A stretch of DNA of 40,091 bases from Clostridia bacterium. GTDB taxonomy: Bacteria > Bacillota > Clostridia > Oscillospirales > CAG-272. The translations under genes were made by a program, and so were the position numbers. Where the stretch lies: assembly GCA_900769475.1 (NCBI GenBank), contig CAAGGQ010000137.1:1-40091 (forward strand). Reading direction: 5' to 3'. Below, one piece after another: positions 37,933-40,091 of the stretch (positions within the stretch are counted from its first letter, which is position 1; each line of letters starts with the position of its first letter). The notes beneath the pieces were generated by a model. The model was not told where the DNA came from. It worked only from the letters and a program-made list of their open reading frames with translations, and made no database searches.

Positions 37933-40091
37933 ATGAAAAAAATCAATCCCGGACTGCTCAAGCAGCTAAAGCAATGGGTAGCGGGAATAGAGGAGGAAAG
38001 CCTGATTGTATTGGGGGCCTCCAACCTGGATCTGCATCTGCCCTCCGGGCGGGTCAAATCCATTTGTGCGGTCTATCGGGATCGCTTGTGCGTATATACC
38101 GACGGAGTGCAAATCGCCGAGCATTCCCTGGAGGAGCTTTCCTCCCTCAAGCTTCGCAATGGCGTGGGCTGTGTGTTTGTGGAGGCGGTGAGGAAGGACA
38201 GTGGGGAAGCCGTGCTGCTCTCCCGTGCCGATAGCCGCTACCAAGGAGCCCTTGGGCAATTCGTAAAGCGGGTCAATCACTACCTAAGGTATCATGACGA
38301 AGATTTTTCCAAGCTTTCCGAGGGGCAGGGAAAGGTTTGTCCCAAGTGCGGAAAGCCCTATCCCAAGGGAAGCTTCACCTGCCCACGATGCGCCTCCAAA
38401 AAGAAGATCCTCGGGCGCCTGGCCGCCTTGGCCAAGGAGGAATGGAAACCCATTGTTCTTTCCATGCTGCTCTTCTTTTTAACTACCGCCATTGGTGTTG
38501 GTATTCCTTACATCAACCGGGTGATGGTGGATGATTACATCCGCAACGATACCGAGTCGATCTTTTGGATGGGCTTTGTTGGAGTGATCCTCTCCCTGCT
38601 TGCCGCTAACATTCTGCGCCGTCTGATCGGCATTGGACGCCGTTATTTTTTGGTGATTGCGGGAAACAACCTGGTGGTGCGGCTTCGGGATATGGTCTTT
38701 CGCAAGATCCAGGAGCTTTCCATTGCCACCATTTCCAAGCGCACCTCGGGAGAACTGCTCAAGCGTGTGAACCAGGATACGGTAAACATCAAGCAGTTTT
38801 TGGTCAATCAGCTTCCCAACGTGCTGGAGCAATGCCTGCTTCTGCTGGCCATTTCTCTGGTGCTCTTTCTCTACGATCCCTTGCTGGCTCTGCTGGTGCT
38901 GCTTCCGGCGCCCTTTGTGGCTTTGTCTTTCCGATTGTTCTGGCGCTATTTGCGCAACTTGTACCATCGGTATTGGGAGTTAAGCTCCAAATCGGGTGCG
39001 GTGCTTCACGATATCTTCTCGGGCATCCGCGTGGTAAAATCCTACGGAACCGAGGGGAGAGAGGAAGCACGTTACGTGGAGATCTCGGCCAAGGAGCGGG
39101 ATTCTCAATGGCGGGCAGAAAAATTCTGGGCCATGGTCAATCCCGTGCTGAACTTTGTCATGGGCATGGGTGAATATGTTCTGCTGTTCTACGTGGGAAG
39201 CAAGATGCTGAGCCAGGAAATGACCGCGGGTGAAATGTCCCAGTTTTCGTCCTACGCCTCCATGGTCTACGGACCGTTGTCGGCGCTGATGGTCTTCCCG
39301 CGTCAGCTCATGACCATGATGACCTCGGTCACCCGCGTTTATGAGATCATGGACGAAACCGTGGAGATCGCCAACACCAAGAACGATCAGATCGCACAGA
39401 TCGAGGGATACATTGATATTGAAAAGGTATCCTTTGGCTACGAGGACGCCGACGTGGTACTGCAGGATATCGATCTGCACATCCGTCCGGGAGAATTCAT
39501 TGGCATCGTTGGAAAGTCCGGCGTGGGAAAATCCACGCTGATCAACCTGATCATGCGAATGTACGACGTGGACGAGGGATGCATCCGCATCGACGGAACC
39601 GACATTCGGCAGATCCCCCAGGAGGTTCTGCGGGCACGCATGGGCGTGGTATTGCAGGAGACCTTCTTGTTTGCCGGTTCGATCCTGCAAAATCTTACCT
39701 ATGCCAAGCCCGACGCTACCCGTGAGGAGGTGGTTCGCGCGGCCAAGATGGCGGGTGCCCATGATTTTATCATTCGACTTCCCGACGGCTATAATACCTA
39801 CGTGGGAGAAAAGGGACACAAGCTTTCGGGAGGCGAGCGCCAGCGTATTGCCATTGCCCGCGCTCTGTTGCACGATCCCAAGATCCTGATCCTGGACGAA
39901 GCAACCTCGGCGCTGGATACCGAAACCGAAAAGCTGATCCAGGATGCTCTTCAGGCATTGTCCTCGGGACGCACCACCATTGCCATTGCCCATCGCCTTT
40001 CCACCCTGCGCAACGCCACCAGATTGGTGGTGCTGGACAAGGGACGGGTTGCTGAAATCGGCAGTCACGAGGAGCTGATGGAGCAAAAAGG
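37933..40091 (+). CDS. ABC exporter half-transporter with N-terminal extra domain and zinc ribbon (second of pair, 3' truncated)
   Basis: The frame is open from ATG 37933 (AAAGGAGG 8 nt upstream) to the window end, 719 residues so far. The plan copies the first half-exporter: a beta-rich N-terminal domain (about 1-115), a zinc ribbon with cysteines 136, 139, 150 and 153, a six-helix ABC membrane domain (about 175-470) and a nucleotide-binding domain with Walker A G-K-S-G-V-G-K-S starting at residue 527, Q-loop V-L-Q-E, L-S-G-G-E-R-Q-R, I-L-I-L-D-E-A-T-S-A-L-D and A-H-R-L-S-T. Only a few C-terminal residues should be missing. The two halves are clearly diverged paralogues, both catalytically intact. 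Confidence 0.92.
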   Translation, partial: MKKINPGLLKQLKQWVAGIEEESLIVLGASNLDLHLPSGRVKSICAVYRDRLCVYTDGVQIAEHSLEELSSLKLRNGVGCVFVEAVRKDSGEAVLLSRADSRYQGALGQFVKRVNHYLRYHDEDFSKLSEGQGKVCPKCGKPYPKGSFTCPRCASKKKILGRLAALAKEEWKPIVLSMLLFFLTTAIGVGIPYINRVMVDDYIRNDTESIFWMGFVGVILSLLAANILRRLIGIGRRYFLVIAGNNLVVRLRDMVFRKIQELSIATISKRTSGELLKRVNQDTVNIKQFLVNQLPNVLEQCLLLLAISLVLFLYDPLLALLVLLPAPFVALSFRLFWRYLRNLYHRYWELSSKSGAVLHDIFSGIRVVKSYGTEGREEARYVEISAKERDSQWRAEKFWAMVNPVLNFVMGMGEYVLLFYVGSKMLSQEMTAGEMSQFSSYASMVYGPLSALMVFPRQLMTMMTSVTRVYEIMDETVEIANTKNDQIAQIEGYIDIEKVSFGYEDADVVLQDIDLHIRPGEFIGIVGKSGVGKSTLINLIMRMYDVDEGCIRIDGTDIRQIPQEVLRARMGVVLQETFLFAGSILQNLTYAKPDATREEVVRAAKMAGAHDFIIRLPDGYNTYVGEKGHKLSGGERQRIAIARALLHDPKILILDEATSALDTETEKLIQDALQALSSGRTTIAIAHRLSTLRNATRLVVLDKGRVAEIGSHEELMEQK

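Overview
The window reads as a chromosomal segment of a low-to-mid GC Gram-positive bacterium, most likely an uncultured Clostridia (Oscillospirales/Christensenellales-like). This rests on gene order (infC-rpmI-rplT; dprA-topA-trmFO; plsX-rnc-smc-ftsY; yhbY-nadD-yqeK-LCP-rsfS-leuS), strong AGGAGG-type ribosome binding sites, TTG/ATT starts and sigma-A type promoters. The class is a fair inference; the lower rank is not. I see no rRNA, tRNA, CRISPR array, prophage or insertion sequence.

Layout. 1-1121 (+): the 3' end of sfsA and a sugar-nucleotidyltransferase-like gene, closed by a strong terminator. 1173-3983 (-): two tandem CNNM/CBS (hemolysin C/CorC-like) membrane proteins with their promoter at 4020-4048. 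3984-4631: a long AT-rich divergent intergenic region with several promoters and palindromes, ending in a perfect-consensus promoter and an attenuator-like leader for infC-rpmI-rplT; infC begins at an ATT codon. 5944-27026 (+): about 21 kb of tightly packed co-directional genes with no recognisable internal terminator. They cover RNA modification, DNA processing, topology, phospholipid synthesis, RNA processing, chromosome segregation, SRP targeting, nucleotide hygiene, NAD synthesis, ribosome silencing and leucyl-tRNA charging, and end in an orphan winged-helix regulator with a decayed receiver domain. 27097-29527 (-): a lipoprotein with its own promoter, mnmA and trmL. 29804-32569 (+): secA, followed by two unrecognised polytopic membrane proteins.

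The most unusual part is the right end (34.8-40.1 kb). A 45-residue protein that is 80% Asn+Gln has its ribosome binding site in the loop of a perfect 9-bp hairpin that abuts the start codon. It is followed by a cUUCGg-capped hairpin, an ABC half-exporter, a DUF1854 protein and a second ABC half-exporter that runs off the window. Both half-exporters carry an extra N-terminal cytosolic domain plus a four-Cys zinc ribbon before the membrane part. DUF1854 genes elsewhere accompany ABC exporters linked to cyanophycin (amino-acid polymer) metabolism, so this looks like a Gram-positive version of a poorly understood export system, possibly with a dedicated low-complexity microprotein. That functional link is inference.

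A recurring theme is short, perfect intercistronic hairpins without U-tracts placed 10-25 nt before start codons (193-209, 5230-5244, 11865-11879, 20881-20894, 35017-35036). They are better explained as mRNA processing, stability or translation elements than as terminators.
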